Shown: positions 30,296 to 41,046 of the stretch, in pieces
Position numbering within the stretch: position 1 is the stretch's first letter
Layout of the letters: each line of letters starts with the position of its first letter
NCBI GenBank assembly: GCA_977006965.1
Contig: OZ345377.1
Span: 1,054,001 to 1,118,000 of the forward strand
DNA: 64,000 bases
Origin: Phymatolithon calcareum
Lineage: Eukaryota; Rhodophyta; Florideophyceae; Hapalidiales
Reading direction: 5' to 3'
Made by a program: the position numbers and the translations under genes
Notes under the pieces: generated by a model
Seen by the model: the letters and a program-made list of their open reading frames with translations, nothing else
Told to the model about the DNA's origin: nothing
The model's database searches: none

Positions 30296-32239
30296 TTTTT
30301 CTTGTCCGAAAATAGCCGGGAAGTTGTGGCTGACGAAAAGTGTATGACGATAGGGTGAAGCTCAATGGAGCGTAAGCGCAAGAGAATGTTTCCGGAAAAT
30401 GCACTGTGCACAATGCCGGAGTTCTGCAATGACTTATTCAGTGTGACGATTGGACGACGTCACGACCGGAACGAAAATAGGGCGGCCGACGGAAAACGAG
30501 GGTGAACTGTGTCCAGATTTGGGGGATCCGTGCCGAAGAGGGAATTTCAGTACGATAAGGACAATTAAATATCCCACAACGAAACGAAACGCGGCGGAAA
30601 GCACAGTGGGGCGATCCCAAAGACGCGAGGTACGGCGGAGAAAGTTGCGGAGTGGCGCGAATGGGCGCTTGCCCGGTGTGGATGCCAGCGGATCGCAAGA
30701 AGTACGGACACAAGGCTCCAAGACGGAGGCGCAGCGCAGTGAATTGCAGCGGATCGCAGGAAGCACGGAGGATGTGGTGCGTCTCGAGGCTTCAGGTTAA
30801 TGATGTGACGACCTCGAGCGCTGAAGACGGAGAGACGTTTGGGGGATATGCTCAACAGCTATTTCCGATAGTTGTCCGCTCTCCAAAAGTCGGCGGGTCA
30901 TCTATTTGTCGCCTGAATTACTGTACAGTACTTTTCTGAATGATCGCTTCCTGCTGTGGAGCAGGAAGCGGTCATGCAGTCCAGCGGGACGACGAAGCTA
31001 TTACATAGAACAAGGTATATATGTTATGACTGCTCTGTATGCCGTGAATTGTTACAATCACAATGCACATTTTATGGAAGTCCCCAAATTCGTGCATCGA
31101 GCCTCCTGGAGCCCGCAGACAGCGCACAGCACGTGTCGATATCTTGTACAGTATACTGTACTGTAGTGCACTGTACTAGTGTTAAGGTAGAAATACCCGA
31201 CTGTAAGCGGCGGAGACACTGCAGAAGGTTGCTAAACGTACTCAAAATATGGGGGGCCTAGCACCTAAATAAAATCTAATGATTCCGTACTGCACTGTAC
31301 AAAACATCGACGCTCTTTACGATTGAATTCAACAGTTAGCCTGTCGCTGCCCTACCTTCTCTACGTATCGGTTTCGCGGAAACTTGGAGCGCGCAAATCA
31401 AGAGGTTTCATAAATGTTCATACAAGATGCTTTATACTAAGCGTATGGATGCAGCTCAGTGGACAGTGTGTTTCAATCAGACTCCATGTACTTTTAAATA
31501 TAGAGCGCAGATGGCCTTACAAATAAACGTTCAAATATCAGTCTCAATCACAGCGCGTTGCGTCTTGCTGACTGAAGCACGAACACTGAAAACAGTTGGG
31601 AAAAGTTCAAGATTGGCTTAGCGTAAACAAAATCTCCAAACTTAGTCTCCTAATTTCAATATGTACCTCTCTTCCTTCCAGCGAGGTGAGACTGAAGCGA
31701 CATAATTAGGCTTCAAGGACTCATGTCCGAATTGTAAGCAGACGCATAGAAGGGTCCACAGTAGTACACGCAATCCCTTCTGTATGTAGGACACGAAACA
31801 TTACCTGTACCCCAACACGAAGTCAATGACAGTTTTCTCTTCGTGTGCAGCACAGTAGTTCAGCCCCACAAACAGAAATTCTCACACTGCAACACAACAG
31901 GCTGTCAGAGTGCCCCCAGTTGATTTGGTCTTCTACTCTGTAAGGTATCAGCCGTTATAGTCCCATCATATAAGCAACGACCCTCTTCAATACACCTACA
32001 GTCTCAGGAAAGTACAGTAGTGTTGGAGAAAGAGATAAACCCACGTTGATTGCAATGCTCTCATCTCGATTGGATATAAAAGAGGAAATCTGCAGTAAAA
32101 CTGGTCCCCATGTGCAGACGTGATAAACTCACTAGTGCCTAATATAAAAATTGTAGCGAAACGGAGAGAGCAGTTCATATCGAAGGCAGCATGAAAATCT
32201 CCGGAACGAGCTGAAAGGGCAAGCACTGAAATATATACA
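30296..32239. other. Intergenic; one hairpin, no gene recognised
   Basis: No supported coding region. A short direct repeat (agcggatcgca, then agaagtacgga or ggaagcacgga) occurs near 30689 and 30750. The hairpin at 30941-30974 is listed separately. CTGTA-rich low-complexity sequence lies at 31140-31180. Confidence 0.4.
30941..30974. repeat. Hairpin, 15-bp stem
   Basis: tgatcgcttcctgct, a 4-nt loop gtgg, then agcaggaagcggtca: one mismatch in the stem. Isolated; no U-tract follows, so no terminator role is implied. Confidence 0.7.
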
Positions 32240-33140
32240 TGGGCACCGGGAGTGATCGAAAAAGTAAGGGCGTGCAAGAACTCGGATGACCTGAATGCCT
32301 GGTATGAAATGTTTCGCCCCAAGCTGATTAACTCTGATGGTAGCCTTCTTTCTGAAACCGTGGATCACTTCTGCAGGGGATGAATCAAAAACACGGTGCA
32401 TTGTCGACAGAGGTGTTCCACAAGGGTCCCCACTAAACCCGTGCCTTTACAACATATTCATGGATACGTTTGCCGAAGCCGCTGGAAAAGTAACAAGAAC
32501 TGTCTCAGAGCATTGATTGCAGTTGTTTGCGGACGATGTGCTCCTCCAAGCCAAGAGCTCGAGAGGGTTTCAAAGGCTACTGGACATAGCGACGGAGTGG
32601 GCAGACGACAACTCTACGACATGGAACACAAACCGGGAAAGCGCGAGGTGCTACCTAAGCGAAAACTCATAATTGCCGGAAAAGAGATACACCAAGCGTG
32701 GAGACTTTCCTATCTGACCATTGTTATGAACAACACTGGAGTTACCGATGGTGCAGCAATGCCAAGAGTACGGAATGCGGTCGGATGCATCCACAGATTG
32801 GCGCTAATGTCAGTGGCTTCCACCCTGAAATATGCATCCAGATTTTCAAGTCGTTGATTCTCCCCGAATGGGAGTATGCGATTCACCTAGGCCCAATGAC
32901 CGAGCGGTTACTGGCAGCAATCGAGGCAGCAGAAGGACTTTACAGGTATGTCTTCTGAAAATATGCCGAGCATCGAAAAAGTCAAATGAAAGTGCTTTGT
33001 TGGCTGGACAGTCCGGAGATGAGGCGAACTCACCAAGCGGAAAGGTTCCCGTTAAGAGCACGTCTACTGGCCGACCTATCTTGGTATGATTGGTGGATAC
33101 CGGCGAAGCGGCATTTCTACCGGAAGACAAATGGCTATCC
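32240..33140 (+). pseudogene. LINE reverse transcriptase to C-terminus (5' part of a split copy)
   Basis: Plus-strand LINE. Reads LTLMVAFFLKPWITSAGDES, DRGVPQGSPLNPCLYNIFMD, then after a stop LFADDVLLQAKSS (motif C intact), FQRLLDIATEWADDN, MNNTGVTDGAAMPRVRNAVG, VSGFHPEICIQIFKSLILP, EWEYAIHLGPMTERLLAAIE and RTHQAERFPLRARLLADLSW. Several frame changes and stops make it dead. The tail of the same family resumes at about 36060, on the far side of the PIF/Harbinger genes, so the copy looks split by that insertion. Best-preserved copy of the RT-to-linker segment in the window. Confidence 0.85.
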
Positions 33141-33203
33141 TATCCAGTCAAATGGCTAAATCAAATGCTATCCCGTGTCGGGATAGCATCCAGGATAGCC
33201 ATT
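33129..33203. repeat. Compound inverted repeat at the left side of the Harbinger genes
   Basis: Inner perfect arms atgctatcccg / cgggatagcat around tgt, enclosed by further inverted matches (caaatggctatcc / ggatagccatttg). May be the folded, duplicated terminus of the Harbinger element, since LINE sequence stops about here. No matching right end was identified with confidence. Confidence 0.6.
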
Positions 33204-33430
33204 TGGCATTTGGAGTACGTACGACTCGAAAGCCCCAGTGAGCTCTACGTTGCGACAATTGCATGTTTTGGCGCGAATATCTTCAGAGCCGCACGCAACA
33301 GTGCGGCTTGAGGAGCGAAAGTGTTGACACCCCCGTGCAAAGTGCGAAGCTGCGGGCCACTCGCCCTCACACACCACTTGGCACGACGAAACCACTTCTC
33401 TCAAAAGGAGACCTCGAGTCACCGTCGAGC

Positions 33431-34426
33431 ATGACCTCCGCAACCAAGATTGCGAAGGACTGCGGTAGCATGGTCGGGCGCGGTGCGTCTTTTACACCTG
33501 AGGAAGATGCAGCCCTCGCGCGTTGCTGGGCGGCTACATCATCTCTGCACGACGAGCAGAACGCAGAGAAGTTCTGGGCACGGGTTTCGGTGGCGTTCGG
33601 GCAACAGCCCGAGGCAGTCGAGACGATTCGCACGCCGAACAGTTTGCAGTCCAGGTGGGGAACTCTGCAAAAATTGGTGCAGAAGTATCTTGCTACTGAA
33701 CGCCTCTACCTCTCCAAGCCCGTATCAGGCGAGACAAGGGAGGATGCTGTGGCGAATATCATGCGGCTTTACCGCCGCAATTCGAGAAGGCGCGATAAAT
33801 GCGGAGAATGGCGTGATGGCGCCGTGATGCGCTCGTTGGGTGCGGCTGACGTGTTGCGAAAGTGTCCCAAGTTCAACGGAGCCGCTGCATCTGCATCTAC
33901 GAGAGCCGAAAGGGTAGAAAATGATGCAGTTGAGACGGCTGTCGCGCCGCCGGTGACGCGCACCTTCTCTATTGACAGCGACAATCACGGCACAACAACC
34001 GACAACCGGAACGAGATCATGCCTTCTCCATCTCAGTTCGTGAATCTGAAGCGCCCCGTTGGAATCAAGAAAGCGAAGCGCTCGCAGTACGCTGCGAGCA
34101 TGAAAAAGAAAGAAGAATCGGCATTTTCTGCCATCGCCGTCGCTATGGAAGGGAAGACTGCACTGCGCCGACAAGAGTTGCAGTTAAAATGTATCTCTGC
34201 GTTACCTGAAGGACCAAAGAAAAGCAAACTTCTGCTGGAATTCCTGGAGTCGGACTTGTTCCAGAGTGGTAGTGGCCAAAAAGTTGCAAATGCCAGCGCG
34301 TCAGAGAGCACAGATTTTGCTTTTGCTCTTTCTCCGGCCGTACCTGCTAGCGAAATGGAAGACAACGAGTCTGAATCGAAGGAGTGCATCATCAAGAATA
34401 GAGTTGGCGAGAACGGGGATGATTGA
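33431..34426 (+). CDS. Harbinger-associated Myb/SANT-like protein
   Basis: Second protein of a PIF/Harbinger transposon; in that superfamily a Myb-like protein binds the element ends and carries the transposase into the nucleus. The first strong ATG is 33431 (MTSATKIAKDCGSMVGRG), 331 aa; the frame is open further up to 33263. The trihelix/Myb-like region reads GASFTPEEDAALARCWAATS, EKFWARVSVAFGQQPEAVET, NSLQSRWGTLQKLVQKYLAT and the conserved KCGEWRDGAVMRSLG. A Lys-rich segment follows (GIKKAKRSQYAASMKKK) and a C-terminal helix (KSKLLLEFLESDLFQ). It converges tail to tail with the transposase gene, the stops only about 20 bp apart. A decayed homologue lies at about 55.3-56.2 kb on the minus strand. 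No interruption, so the pair may be functional. Confidence 0.82.
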   Translation: MTSATKIAKDCGSMVGRGASFTPEEDAALARCWAATSSLHDEQNAEKFWARVSVAFGQQPEAVETIRTPNSLQSRWGTLQKLVQKYLATERLYLSKPVSGETREDAVANIMRLYRRNSRRRDKCGEWRDGAVMRSLGAADVLRKCPKFNGAAASASTRAERVENDAVETAVAPPVTRTFSIDSDNHGTTTDNRNEIMPSPSQFVNLKRPVGIKKAKRSQYAASMKKKEESAFSAIAVAMEGKTALRRQELQLKCISALPEGPKKSKLLLEFLESDLFQSGSGQKVANASASESTDFAFALSPAVPASEMEDNESESKECIIKNRVGENGDD

Positions 34427-34446
34427 TATGAGTAAATTACGAACGT

Positions 34447-35825
34447 CTATGGTATGTATTGGTTTCCAGCTGTCGACCACACATGGTCTTCGACCGCGCT
34501 TCGTAGCGACTTATGTGCTTCAGGATTACGAATTGCCTCTTGGCATCCCATCAACTGCGCAAACCAAGTAGGTACTTGAACGGCGTTCGTAGCGCTATTC
34601 GGATCACCGTTCCCACCCCAGTTTTGTGTGCCACTTCCAGTATTTCCGTCTTCTTCAGACTCGTAGAACTCCCCAATTATCTCTTCGGGGCTCACTACAT
34701 TTCCAAATTCGTCCGTTTCATCGTCGAGTTCACCGGCAAGCCGCAGGCGCACAAGCATATTGTGCAATATGACGCAGACGTTCATGACGTCGACTAGTTC
34801 GTCGTCGCTCCATGAGTGAAACTCGTGCCGTAGGATTAAGAACCGACCTTGTAAAACACCGAATAGGCGCTCCACATCTTTGCGCGTGCTTTCTTGCGCC
34901 TTTGTCATGGCGCGTTCTTTTTCGGTCGTAGGTGCATGGTTAGGTTTGACGAAAACAGCCCATTCAGGGTAAATCCCGTCCGTCAAAAAGTACCCAATCC
35001 AGTTCCGCACTTTCCCTGCGAGCACATACCCACCCTGTAGCTGCAAACAGCGCTCGCCGGACAGAATTGACATAATTAGAGGGCTGTTCTCAGCAACCGT
35101 TATGTCATTATTGGTTCCTGGTCGCCCGACGAAAATATGCCAGCAGTACAGGTCGCTATCGCACCACCCTTCTACTTGCACGGTGGCCAGCTTTCCGGAC
35201 TTTGGGTTGTGGAACTGTCCCTTCCACGCCTTGGGACAGTTCTTCCAGACGAGGTGCATGCAATCAAGCGCACCGATGCATCCAGGAAAATGACGTGTAG
35301 CGTACCGACTCTCAATGGCGCGCAACTCGCTCGACGAGGGCACACGGTTCAGAAACTCCTTGCCATAGCACTTGATCATAGCGCGCAAGAACATTCGAAA
35401 AGACTGGCGCATTGATTCAATGCTCATACGCGCTTGGTCGTCCAGCGAGCTGAACGATACTCCATCCCCAAGACGACGGAGAGCGCAAAGAACTTTCTGC
35501 CATGTGTGTGCACCTGGACGACCCGTAGCATCAATGCGCTGCAGGAGATCGGGCTCAATGAGTGGAAGATCATGCACAATGCGCCGATAAAGCTTGAGCG
35601 GTATTCGAAAGCGACGTCGGAAGTGCGACGCAGGATACGTCGGCGCCACACACAGATAGTCGCGCCACCATGAGCACTCACCACGACGTATATTTCCCCG
35701 ACTGCCCTTGGCTCGCCCCTTCCAGCCTCCTCCATCCGAAAATTCTTTTCCACTATGTCTTGAGCTCTGGACGGCAGCAAGAACGATCATGTCGTCTTCG
35801 GATGAGCTTGAGCTTGTGGACGACA
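34447..35825 (-). CDS. PIF/Harbinger transposase (DDE_Tnp_4, HARBI1-like)
   Basis: DDE transposase of about 459 aa from ATG near 35825 (MSSTSSSSSEDDMIVL). An N-terminal helix-turn-helix region (HFRRRFRIPLKLYRRIVHDL) precedes the DDE domain: first Asp in IGALDCMHLVWKNCPKAWKG, GRPGTNNDITVAENSPL, second Asp in YFLTDGIYPEWAVFVKP, and catalytic Glu in RKDVERLFGVLQGRFLILR, then VCVILHNMLVRLR. These are the plant/HARBI1 Harbinger hallmarks. Full length for the family and without internal stops. Neighbour of its Myb-like partner (33431-34426) in the convergent arrangement typical of the superfamily. The pair lies inside a LINE (32240-33140 and 36060-36600). Terminal inverted repeats and the expected 3-bp TWA duplication could not be located with confidence. 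Confidence 0.93.
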
Positions 35826-36059
35826 TCTTCAAGACTTGTACGACCTATGTCGACACCCTTCAAAATTCAAAATACCAGTAGATAATTTAATTTTTCGAAA
35901 ATGTTCTTACTGACCCGTTGCAAATGGCACCAGGTCCAATAGACATGCGCTTGTCGCATTCCGCGCATTGTAAGGCTATTTTGGTTAAATGGAAAAATGT
36001 TTGGGTGCCCTGATAGACGTGCTCTAAGCTTGTTAAAAAAGGAAAAACTACCTTGCATA

Positions 36060-36600
36060 GGCAGAAGAATACCAAGGAGGACAGGAGGATATGGCAGAAG
36101 TATCAAAGCACATTGACTTTCTCAGAAAAGAAGAGCACCTCAGCAAAGCGTTGCAGCAAGTAGAAGACGGTAGAGTGTCAAAGAAGCGGCGATTAGAAGA
36201 TGCAATCCAAATGTGGAAGAATTGCAAAGAAGATTGCGCAGTGAAAGTCCAGATAAGCAAGCCGAAAATGTTTCCGGGAGTGTTACACATAAGGAACAGA
36301 ACGACGCGGTTAAGATGTATATATGTATGTAAACTGCTTTTTCCCCTCGTGGGACTCACAAGTCAGAGCTTTATTGCTCTGAGCTAAGTTCTACTTAGAT
36401 TAGGGCAGGTCCCGCGGTTAAGATGCCTTAGGCTAATTTTTAGCAGAGCACCGGTATGGAGAAAATCAATTGCAGAAGAATCACTCGAGCTCCACGTTGC
36501 TAGGAAGCTAGAATGCGGTAAGTTGAAGTAATTGAGAAGCTGCCCTCTTACCCAAAATGAGGTCTTGGGTGCTGTTAAAATAAATCAGCATATATCCCCA
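36060..36600 (+). pseudogene. LINE C-terminus and 3' UTR (3' part of the split copy)
   Basis: Reads MAEVSKHIDFLRKEEHLSKA, VSKKRRLEDAIQMWKNCKED and MFPGVLHIRNRTTRLRC, the end of the LINE protein, then a 3' tail ending 'gaggtcttgggtgctgttaa' plus A/T-rich sequence. The same tail occurs at 13.9, 37.6 and 52.0 kb. An insertion of ~90 bp (ctcgtgggactcacaagtca) separates two parts of the tail. Probably continuous with 32240-33140 before the Harbinger insertion. Confidence 0.75.
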
Positions 36601-36639
36601 ATCTTATTAATCCATTGATATCAAAAAAACCAAGACCGG

Positions 36640-37620
36640 CGCGTTATGAAAGATTGCGAAAAGAGCACAGCTGTACGAAAAAGCGAAAAGGTCTGCTCTT
36701 GAAGCCGACGAAGAAGAGCTAAAAGCCGTTAAAGTGCTTCTCAAGAATAAGATACGGAAATCGAAAAGCGACCAGCTCGAAGCATATATAAAAGAAATTG
36801 AGGGTAAGGGTCCCGTGGAGGCAGCAAATGTCACCAGCAAGATCTTGAAATGCGAGGCCAGAAGAATTGGGAAAATAGAAGTGTAGGAGCTCCCGTGCAC
36901 CCGAACATATTTTTGGCCTACCTCTCAAACATGTGCAAACCTGAGAAGGAGTGGATGTGAAACTAGAAGGTTTTACGGTCAACAGATCAATGAGGAGGCA
37001 TCTGCAAAGAGCTTTAAATAAGGGGCCAAAAGGAAAGGTGGTTGGCCCAGACTGCATAGCCGCTGGAATGTCTCATGCCAACAAGGAAGTCTGTTTTGAC
37101 ATCGCTATATTGGAGAAATGTGGAAGACTGAAGTGTCTCCCTCGCCGTTGGGAAAAGCAAAACTTATTCCCCTCTACAAGAAGGGACCAGCGCAACAAGC
37201 AGAAGAAGAGAGATTGTCAAAGAAGCGGCGATTAGAAGATGCAATCCAAATATGGAAGAATTGCAAAGAAGATTGCACAATGAAAATCCAGATAAGCAAG
37301 CCGAAAATGTTTCCGGGAGTGTTACACTTAAGGGATAGAACGAGGCAGCTAAGATGCCTAAGACTGATTTTTTAACAGAATACCGCTCTGCAGAAAATCA
37401 ATTCTGGGCGAGTACTCCGGACCCAGTGCTAAGATTGAGCTCATTGGACTCCAACGCATACTGGAGTCTAAGATGATGGAAAAAGAGGCTGAATATGAAT
37501 GCAGAAGACTCACTCGAGCTCTCATATGGAGAGAAACTCGAATCAAGACGAGATTTGGAAGCTAGAATGCGTTAAGTCGAAGTAATTGAGAAGCAGCACT
37601 GTTACGAATAAATGATGTCT
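36640..37620 (+). pseudogene. LINE copy with internal deletion
   Basis: Starts in the region upstream of the reverse transcriptase (ERLRKEHSCTKKRKG in one frame), then VDVKLEGFTVNRSMRRHLQR, KGPKGKVVGPDCIAAGMSHA, LKCLPRRWEKAKLIPLYKKG: the N-terminal RT region with the 'KxGPDxI ... LIPLYKKG' pattern. A deletion fuses this directly to the C-terminal block KKRRLEDAIQIWKNCKEDC, MFPGVLHLRDRTRQLRC and the 3' tail. The catalytic core is missing. Confidence 0.75.
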
Positions 37621-38432
37621 TCATTGCTTTTTGAGTGCTTTTTACATATCCCCAAACCTCCTCCACTTTAATTTCCCGTAAGGAAACGAAAGGCACAAGA
37701 CGCTGTGCAGTATTGCCTCCGGTCTTTGCTCAATGACTGGCATTTTTGCAGATTTAAGATATATATTTATCTTGGATTCCTTTTATTTTCGGACTATTTG
37801 TCTCTCGTCTCTTCGAGTCTCTTAAGTTATGAAGATGACATCTCATTGAGAAAAGGATATTTTTGCACAACATCCCGATGGCATCTCATTTCGTAGGAGA
37901 CCGAGGGGGACTAGCGTTTAGTGTAATGTTGTCGCATCAGCAAGACTGACGTATGAAGGCCCGGTGCCCTGGCATGCGTGCTACGAGCGAACATGCTTAT
38001 GAGCATCCCTATGAAAATAATCGAGTCTGACATGTCACGCTACAAGCGGTCTTGTTTTGACTGCGGCGTGACTTGTCAGTCGAGGGTTCAATTTAATGTC
38101 TCCTACAGTAGAGATCCTTATTTTTCGTTTATTTTGTTCACTGGAGGATGCGGGAAATTTCGAATTTAGTGCGTTTTGACATAACTTTGCATTGTAACAC
38201 TGTTAAATATTTGCCACTAAATATGCATTAAATTGAAGGCACGACACTTTTTAACAGGCGTGAGATCGAAAAACCATGGTTTTTTTGCGAATGTACAAGT
38301 TCAATCTCTTCTGAATAATAATCAAGATAGATCACTCTCACAAGGCGTTTGATTACGGATAGTAATGTACTAATTTTGTCTGCCTTTACCTCTTTATGCT
38401 CACAATCGTTGATCAAGTTTTCTGGAAGCTTA
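37621..38432. other. No gene recognised
   Basis: AT-rich. Only a weak minus-strand frame (38464-38228, ISTLLSVIKRLVRVIYLDYY) that may be a downstream exon of the unknown ORF at 38433-38897; not supported independently. Confidence 0.35.
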
Positions 38433-38897
38433 TTACTCATCGAGGGCACGTTGTCCAGAATCAAGAAAGAAGTTGTTGTCCAGGATTACAAGTGCACGAG
38501 TACGGAGAACAAGAATATCATATTGAATGAACCGAGGTGAAGCCTCTCTCTCGACGTGCTCGGCCAGGTACAGCACTAAAAGTAGGCAGTTTATGGAGTT
38601 GTTTGAGAGAACTATGTCGCGCTCTGTATCCTGAACAGGAAGAACAGGAAAATCTGCTTTCCAACTGTTGAAGGAGTTAAGTTCCCTGACGAATCTCGGT
38701 GGAAGCGGAATTGTGGTCCAATCGGGCGCTGGCTTCTCGTTCGTGAAGGTCTTCTTTGACAGAGAAAATTTGGTGAATCTGAGCTCTGCCGGGATGAGAT
38801 CCGGCATCCTCTGTGTGACAGTCAGATCTTGAATCTTTACTGTAGATTGAGCCTTATATTGTGTTCTAGAGCTCTGAAAAATTGGCTCATTAAACAT
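38433..38897 (-). CDS. Unknown 154-aa ORF starting inside a palindrome
   Basis: Not recognised. ATG 38897 (MFNEPIFQSSRTQYKAQSTV), one basic and one hydrophobic segment (INCLLLVLYLAEHV). Its first codons lie inside the perfect inverted repeat at 38876-38922, which suggests the start region was created by a rearrangement. May be a fragment of a larger, decayed gene; transcription is doubtful. Confidence 0.25.
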   Translation of the reverse strand: MFNEPIFQSSRTQYKAQSTVKIQDLTVTQRMPDLIPAELRFTKFSLSKKTFTNEKPAPDWTTIPLPPRFVRELNSFNSWKADFPVLPVQDTERDIVLSNNSINCLLLVLYLAEHVEREASPRFIQYDILVLRTRALVILDNNFFLDSGQRALDE

Positions 38898-38922
38898 TCA
38901 ATGTTTAATGAGCCAATTTTTC
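38876..38922. repeat. Perfect 47-nt inverted repeat
   Basis: Arms gaaaaattggctcattaaac plus att are perfectly inverted around a single central base. Like the other perfect palindromes here (6184, 6435, 58683), it has practically no loop. Confidence 0.88.
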
Positions 38923-41044
38923 GGGGTCCAAGTGGAGGGTTGGTATAGCTCTTTTTCTGAGCTCTCTTCAAGATGTATCGCTCGAGCCTACAGTTTCGCT
39001 CTTCCTTGACCACGAGAGCATCAGATCGACGTCTCTCTGTGACGTTGTGGCACTATCATCATTTGGAGATGGGAGTTGGTGCATCAGAATAAATCGTCTA
39101 TGATTAAGAGTTGTGATTTGGATAGTGGTCTCTTTACGGCATGGAAGAGGTCATATACGACTGTTTTATATTCTCCAGCTTACAGGTGGAAGAATACAGG
39201 CAAAATTGGTTTAATGACCGGATATCTCTTGAAATAATTCTGTAAAGTAGCTTTAGGTGGTGTAAATCAGCTAGTATGTACATCGTAGTTGATGATATAG
39301 CAAGAGAGGAAATAAAATCGGTGGATCCCGTCGCGTATCCCGTGTTATGCGACGACATGAGGGACGTAAAGTGGTCTGAAAATCAGGCCTGTCACAAGAT
39401 TCTGGAGGAGGAAGTGACTTATTTGGAAGGAATGAGCGGTATGAAAGGGGAGTAGCACACCCTTGATGCATCGGATGAAGAAGAAATTTCAGAAGAAAAC
39501 AATTCCGAAGGAAATGTTCGTGACTGGAATAGGAAATTGGACGTCGACCATGAAGAACATTTTGCGGTAATCGTAACGACCAAGAATGTGTCCCCGAAGC
39601 GTCAGGATCTTCCAGCGCTCGGGAAAATATCTAACTTCACATATCACGCTATAGGAAATCCGGCGAAACCTCTGCAATGCGTTGATCTAGTTGCGAAGAA
39701 ACATCGCCAGGAATGGCTGAGAAACTTGAACACGGAGGGCTAAAAAGGCTTATTATTCGCCTACACATCGTCATTATCGGATCAGCCAGTCTACAAGATT
39801 GATTGGCGGTTTGATAATCGGTAAACTATTAATCGTCTGCTCATTAAGACCCCAATTGAAGACGCACCAACTGCGGGCATAATCTCGCTCCGCGAAAGTC
39901 TAAGGGGTGAATCCCTTCTAAACTCGGTTACGTGCACAGCGGCGGAGCTCTTTTCAAGGAAAGAAGGTATTCATTACTGCTTTCCAATCCGCAACTGTTT
40001 GTGCTTATCTGGTGGACTTATCAGGACTTTCGCGTCTACGGCATCTAAGAGAATGCTCCAAACTCTCTGTACTGATGTTTCTAGTAATTTGGTGCTGATC
40101 AGGCCACGGATCAAAGGAAGAATTGCCCTCAAATCCTCCTTGGCGAGAGTGGGAGTTCGTACGGAGTGCTGGTCACAATGTCAAGGCTTTCTCAGGAATG
40201 AAGGTGGAAATTTTGGCAGCATATTATGGTGAGAGCACTAGAAAATGCCAGGCAGTCTTTTAATAATGGACAACGGCTTCTCTTTTCGCAACTGATCTTC
40301 CCGTAGGAGGGAGAGCAGAAACGCCAGACTCTTCTCTTGGCAATTGGAACCGAAAGAATAAATTGGAAACATTTTGCTCTCCATCTCAGGTCCTCAAATA
40401 ATTATGGATATCGAAACAAAGACGTATTTGAAAAAAGAGACACTGGAGTATTGGAATAAGGAGAACGAAGAGTTATCAATATCTCCGTGACCAATTAGCG
40501 ATCCTGATAATCACATGAAGCGTCCAAGAGTGAACCACGGAAGTACACCATGGCAAATATTTTAGATGAGGTGGAGGAAATTTGTGATATTTCTTTTGTG
40601 AACTGTGAGAGTATCTCGTGGAGGTGTGATAACCAATTCTGATTGAAAATCGAGAAATTTCATGATCTTGCGCTACACGTTACAGCATGTGCAGGACACA
40701 TGTAGACATTAGAAGAAGCTCCAATCAACACCGTACTTGTAATAACCTGTTGACCGGGTCTCAAAAGTGTTCGTTCCTTTCACTTGAGCCCCATTGTTGA
40801 GAACAATGGTTTGATAATCGAAAAGTTATAACTAGAGATCGAGCTTGCAGTCTCTTAGAGATAAGCCTTATCTTCAGATAGCTTGATTTATGTGCTCATG
40901 AGCGATAGTATTTGTTATGTGCTGGGCCAATTGAACTTTCGGGTTGTATTCTGGTGTCCATGAGTGATTTTTTGCATGAAATTTAACACAAATAATAATC
41001 TTCTGCGCGAGTGCCCACCATAAGCAATGAACATTGGAAATGAG
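38923..41044. other. Mostly unrecognised; one broken ORF
   Basis: Apart from the interrupted frame at 39276-39743 I see no gene. The right end is the insertion site of the pogo-like element; sequence on the other side resumes at 43104. Confidence 0.35.
39276..39743 (+). pseudogene. Unknown ORF interrupted by one in-frame TAG
   Basis: From ATG 39276 (MYIVVDDIAREEIKSVDPVA) the frame meets TAG at 39453-39455 and continues open in the same frame as HTLDASDEEEISEENNSEGN to NLNTEG at 39743, about 154 codons in all. The protein is acidic and typical of transposon-derived proteins, but no domain is recognised. A single substitution, or an intron I could not define, could explain the stop. Confidence 0.3.
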
Positions 41045-41046
41045 TA

